Origin: an uncultured Rikenellaceae bacterium
GTDB taxonomy: Bacteria; Bacteroidota; Bacteroidia; Bacteroidales; UBA932
DNA: 6,824 nt
Direction of reading: 5' to 3'
Assembly (NCBI GenBank): GCA_937906485.1
Contig: CALCYB010000016.1
Location: 1-6,824 of the forward strand
Part shown: piece by piece, positions 5,758 to 6,824 of the stretch
Position numbering within the stretch: position 1 is the stretch's first letter
How the letters are laid out: every line of letters starts with the position of its first letter
Notes under the pieces: generated by a model
Seen by the model: the letters and a program-made list of their open reading frames with translations, nothing else
Told to the model about the DNA's origin: nothing
Databases searched by the model: none
Position numbers and translations under genes: made by a program

Positions 5758-6824
5758 CTATTCATAGCGGTACTTCTGGAACCACACGTCGTGCAGGTTG
5801 ATGCTCAAAAAGAATTTGGCATACCGGTCTTTCAGGAGCGTTGTCCCGGTAATTCCCTTCTGGCCGACATCCAACCCAATGGTCAAGGAATTGTACCAAC
5901 GGTAAATCGGCAGAGACATCCCCAATGTGAATCCGACAGAACTGATCTGTTCCCCATCAAAACCCAGGTAGGACTGATCGTAATAGAACCCGCCCCGGTA
6001 GGTAACGCGCTTGAGGTAGTAACGGATGTCGTAGCGGTTCGGTGTCCATTGCACACCTGCCCGGAAAGCTTGCGCCCGCATCGATGAAAAACGGTTGCTG
6101 ACCACCGGAATCTTTACATCGCGCCAATCCTGGTACTGGTAATCAAAGCCGAATACCCAACGGTCCTGATGGATGAACGAAACCCCGACAGCAAACTCAT
6201 CCGGTATGGAGAGTCCGGTCGCACTTTGCGCAAAGAGGATGGTATCCGCCACCGATGAAGACGATGAAATGGTTTGAGAATTGGAACTCAACACATAACG
6301 GGCCAATTCCCCGTTCATGTTCATCCCCATGCGATACGTGGCGCCAAGGACGATCTTGGACTGGCGTTTTTTGCCAATCACCTCTTCGTATTGGATGCCG
6401 AATTTTCCGGATATGGTATGAATGGAATAATCCCATCCGGTAAACAGGTTGCGATAGGACGCATTGCTGTTGTACAGAACATTGCTGTGACGGTTCAGGG
6501 AACCGAAATAATAAATCATCTGTCCTCCGACAGAAAGACGGTCAAAGAACGTCGCGGCTGCCCCGACAAACAACTGGGAAACGGATCCGGTACCGTATTG
6601 TTGGTAGCGCACATCCCCGACCACCGCTTCGATCTGGTCATCCAGTTCGGCAGATTCGAATTTATAGCCGATGTTGCTGTAAGGAGCCACCCCGACCACC
6701 AATGCTGAAGACTTGTAGATGGGCGTGGTGAAAACAAAATTCTGCACACTGAAGGTATTGTAGGCGAAGTTCGTGTTTTTTGCGGTGCCGTAATGGTTGT
6801 TCTGGTTCACCCCAAAGTCCAACA
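5758..6824 (-). CDS. OmpP1/FadL-like outer-membrane beta-barrel protein, 5' end cut by the window
   Basis: The frame is open to the right edge. A TTG at 6820-6822 is an internal Leu codon, not a start, so the signal peptide and N-terminus lie outside the window. The visible 354 residues are rich in alternating polar/aromatic beta strands, with segments such as FVFTTPIYKSSALVVGVAPY (about 30-48) and GFTLGMSLPIYRWY near the end, typical of the Bacteroidota barrel family related to OmpP1/FadL/TodX hydrophobic-compound channels. A Ser-rich stretch (about 179-191) probably forms an exposed loop. The protein ends in a strand with DVWFQKYRYE; no type IX secretion C-terminal domain is seen. The next gene begins 6 bases (ATG 5751) or 48 bases (ATG 5709) after its stop, so they are likely cotranscribed. 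The substrate is unknown. Assignment to FadL rather than another barrel family is moderate; the barrel itself is clear. Confidence 0.8.
   Translation of the reverse strand, partial: LDFGVNQNNHYGTAKNTNFAYNTFSVQNFVFTTPIYKSSALVVGVAPYSNIGYKFESAELDDQIEAVVGDVRYQQYGTGSVSQLFVGAAATFFDRLSVGGQMIYYFGSLNRHSNVLYNSNASYRNLFTGWDYSIHTISGKFGIQYEEVIGKKRQSKIVLGATYRMGMNMNGELARYVLSSNSQTISSSSSVADTILFAQSATGLSIPDEFAVGVSFIHQDRWVFGFDYQYQDWRDVKIPVVSNRFSSMRAQAFRAGVQWTPNRYDIRYYLKRVTYRGGFYYDQSYLGFDGEQISSVGFTLGMSLPIYRWYNSLTIGLDVGQKGITGTTLLKDRYAKFFLSINLHDVWFQKYRYE

Noticed and set aside
6820..6822. TTG as a possible start codon of the outer-membrane protein
   Set aside because: The frame continues to the window edge and the barrel pattern is already under way, with no signal peptide; this is an internal Leu codon of a truncated gene.

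Overview
The window looks like chromosomal DNA from a member of the Bacteroidota, most likely the order Bacteroidales. The evidence is the gene set: a roughly 700-residue PpiD/SurA-type periplasmic folding factor, an LptC with a lipoprotein-type signal, a secreted cysteine-containing TPR protein and an OmpP1/FadL-like beta-barrel, all in one run. Ribosome-binding sites are A-rich and weak, as is usual in this phylum. I cannot name a genus. Coding density is very high, and no mobile element, CRISPR array, tRNA or rRNA was seen.

Layout. On the + strand, 1-165 is the C-terminal end of the universal GTPase/ATPase YchF. After 11 bases comes a lipoprotein (177-1502) built from two tandem SGNH/GDSL-hydrolase domains, of which the first has lost its catalytic residues. 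A near-symmetric hairpin at 1520-1567 sits between the convergent gene sets and should terminate transcription in both directions. On the - strand, read from the right edge leftwards, are: a truncated outer-membrane beta-barrel protein (5758-6824), a secreted TPR protein (4387-5709, possibly starting at 5751), LptC (3733-4383) and PpiD (1586-3676).

How it works together. The four - strand genes are closely spaced, with gaps of 6 or 48, 3 and 56 bases. They look like one envelope-biogenesis transcription unit: a barrel protein, a periplasmic TPR protein, a component of the lipopolysaccharide export bridge, and a membrane-anchored chaperone/prolyl isomerase that helps exported proteins fold. 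The grouping resembles a conserved Bacteroidales cluster that, from memory, usually starts with a type III pantothenate kinase gene and carries a CorC/HlyC-type CBS-domain gene between lptC and ppiD. That last gene is absent here.

I see no convincing new biological system. The points most worth a second look are the degenerate first half of the double SGNH lipoprotein, the three parvulin-like tails in PpiD, the missing CorC-type gene, and the six-cysteine TPR protein of unknown function.
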